Positions 12,690-13,736 of a stretch of DNA of 13,736 nt are shown in pieces. The notes beneath the pieces were generated by a model. The model had not been told where the DNA came from. It saw nothing but the letters and a program-made list of their open reading frames with translations, and ran no database searches. The stretch spans positions 1 to 13,736 of the forward strand of contig DATBDZ010000087.1 in assembly GCA_036276235.1 (NCBI GenBank), given 5' to 3'. The stretch is from JANWHF01 sp036276235 (GTDB lineage: Bacteria > Planctomycetota > Phycisphaerae > Tepidisphaerales > Tepidisphaeraceae). Numbering within the stretch: position 1 is the first letter of the stretch; each line of letters opens with the position of its first letter. A program made the position numbers and the translations under genes.

Positions 12690-13615
12690 GATTGGCCGAG
12701 CGATGGCAGCGCTTTTGGTTTTCGCCCGAATCGCCGACCAATCTGGCGGCGTGCCGCATTCTTTTTTACGGGTTTGTGTTCTCACTCTATTACGATGAGA
12801 CGTTTGCCGGCTGGGCGACGCTTTTGAAGGGCGCGCCATTTTTCCAACCCGTTTCGCTTTTTAAGCTTCTTCATCTGCCGATCTTTTCCGATGCCGTGCT
12901 TCAATGGCTGGCGTGGGCGTGGAAAGGATCGCTGATTCTTGCGTGCGCTGGATTGATGACGCGGGTGATGTCGGTTGCCGCTTTTCTGCTGGGGGCTTAT
13001 CTGCTGGCTTTGCAGAACAGCGACGGACGAGTCGAGCATCAGACCGCGATGCTGGTGATTGTCCTGGGAATCATGGCGCTGTCGCGCTGCGGCGATGCAC
13101 TCTCGATGGACGCCGCCATGCGCCGCTCGAGCGACCCGGCGCCCGCGCCCAGCGGCGAATATCGCTGGCCGGTGCGCACGGTGTGGCTGTTGATGTCGCT
13201 GGTCTACTTTGCCGCAGGGATCGCCAAGCTGCGCGGCACGCACGCCGCCCATCACACCGGCTTTGACTGGGTCACCGGCGACGGATTTTCGATGCTGATG
13301 ATCCAGCGCTTCTATGACCCCGGCCCGCCGATGGTGCGATGGGGATTGTGGATAGCCAATCACGCATGGCTTGCCCATCTCATGGCCGGCACATCGCTGG
13401 CGGTGGAGGTGCTGTTCCCGCTGAGCCTCTTTGATCGCCGATTGCGATTTATTTTCCCGGCGATGGGATTCCTGATGCAGGTTGGCATTGGGTTGATGAT
13501 GGGCGTTTGGTTTCTGCAGTATCTGCCGATGTATGTTTTCTGGATTCCGTGGGGGAGGTTGCCGCTGAGCCGAGTTCACCGTCGTCAAGACGCGGCCCGC
13601 TTGCAGGCGGTGTGA
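12686..13615 (+). CDS. HTTM-domain multipass membrane protein (vitamin K-dependent gamma-carboxylase-like)
   Basis: 309 residues with several hydrophobic helices: about 22-38, 78-90, 95-110, 119-132, 163-181, 218-248 and 254-290. The N-terminal TNLAACRILFYGFVF (18-32), LVYFAAGIAKLRG (172-184) and VEVLFPLSLF (240-249) fit the horizontally transferred transmembrane (HTTM) domain. That domain is related to gamma-glutamyl carboxylase; bacterial members mostly lack a proven activity. The lysine in AGIAKLR sits where carboxylases have an important Lys, but I cannot show equivalence. The GTG start at 12686 has GGAGG five bases upstream and overlaps the partner's stop. The two products probably form one membrane complex. 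Confidence 0.85.
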   Translation: MRLAERWQRFWFSPESPTNLAACRILFYGFVFSLYYDETFAGWATLLKGAPFFQPVSLFKLLHLPIFSDAVLQWLAWAWKGSLILACAGLMTRVMSVAAFLLGAYLLALQNSDGRVEHQTAMLVIVLGIMALSRCGDALSMDAAMRRSSDPAPAPSGEYRWPVRTVWLLMSLVYFAAGIAKLRGTHAAHHTGFDWVTGDGFSMLMIQRFYDPGPPMVRWGLWIANHAWLAHLMAGTSLAVEVLFPLSLFDRRLRFIFPAMGFLMQVGIGLMMGVWFLQYLPMYVFWIPWGRLPLSRVHRRQDAARLQAV

Positions 13616-13686
13616 TGCGCAATTTGGGGGCGACACATTCCGATTCTCGAAAATTGTCGCGCTGGCAAGCAACGTCGCGCTCAGAA

Positions 13687-13714
13687 CCCTCTCCCCTGTA
13701 CTCAGGGGAGAGGG
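13687..13714. repeat. 12-bp hairpin, probable diverged relative of family A repeats
   Basis: Perfect stem CCCTCTCCCCTG / CAGGGGAGAGGG with the four-base loop TACT, followed by GCAGGGTGAGGGG. The layout (hairpin with TACT turn, then GGGxxxGGGTGxGGG) copies the end of the family A elements at 11605 and 5251. If the element is complete, its other half lies beyond the window edge. It is 71 bp after the HTTM stop and has no T-run, so it is not a classical terminator. Confidence 0.6.
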
Positions 13715-13736
13715 CAGGGTGAGGGGACAGCGGGTC

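Noticed and set aside
13687..13714. Rho-independent terminator after the HTTM gene
   Set aside because: The stem is strong but it is followed by G-rich sequence, not a T-run, and it resembles the dispersed repeat ends instead.

Overview
The window reads as a chromosomal segment of a GC-rich, probably planctomycete bacterium. The class Phycisphaerae is my best guess, by inference. The reasons are a protein ending in the CxxCGYD...CPEC zinc ribbon that is abundant in that group, several GTG starts, short intergenic regions crowded with interspersed palindromic repeats, and stand-alone housekeeping genes not arranged in classical operons. No phage structural gene, transposase, CRISPR array or plasmid function is visible.

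Layout, left to right. 1-527: a minus-strand XRE-type regulator with its own promoter/operator, overlapping (ATGA) the start of a second gene that runs off the left edge. 845-2566: two minus-strand genes, a QueC-like protein with an altered PP-loop and a zinc-dependent alcohol dehydrogenase, separated by short repeats. 2811-6666: five plus-strand genes: YbaB/EbfC, a secreted PI-PLC/GDPD-like protein, an alpha/beta hydrolase that may be leaderless, a cupin lipoprotein, and a frameshifted membrane protein with a C-terminal zinc ribbon. 6663-10420: three minus-strand genes: a FkbO/Hyg5/XanB2-type chorismatase, a halogenase-like FAD oxidoreductase and a secreted CE1-type esterase. 11080-11457: a stand-alone receiver-domain response regulator. 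11813-11899: tRNA-Ser(UGA) with a clear promoter. 12129-13615: a translationally coupled pair, a small membrane-anchored protein and an HTTM multipass membrane protein.

Most intergenic space is occupied by short repeats of at least four families. The most striking is a roughly 100-110 bp element present three times (3251-3350, 5251-5361, 11605-11712). Each end is a hairpin and most ends carry an adjoining G-quadruplex-capable run; the asymmetric core shows that the third copy is inverted. One copy lies in the 5' part of the PI-PLC-like gene, in frame. A second structure is a perfect 35-bp inverted repeat around a 107-bp AT-richer segment (4205-4381). A third is a 50-bp tandem duplication facing inverted relatives upstream of ybaB.

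Functionally, the clearest partnership is the chorismatase plus halogenase-like enzyme. By analogy with xanthomonadin/aryl polyene pigment genes, it suggests a (halo)hydroxybenzoate product, but no polyketide synthase genes are in the window. All assignments are from reading motifs by eye; no database search was run.
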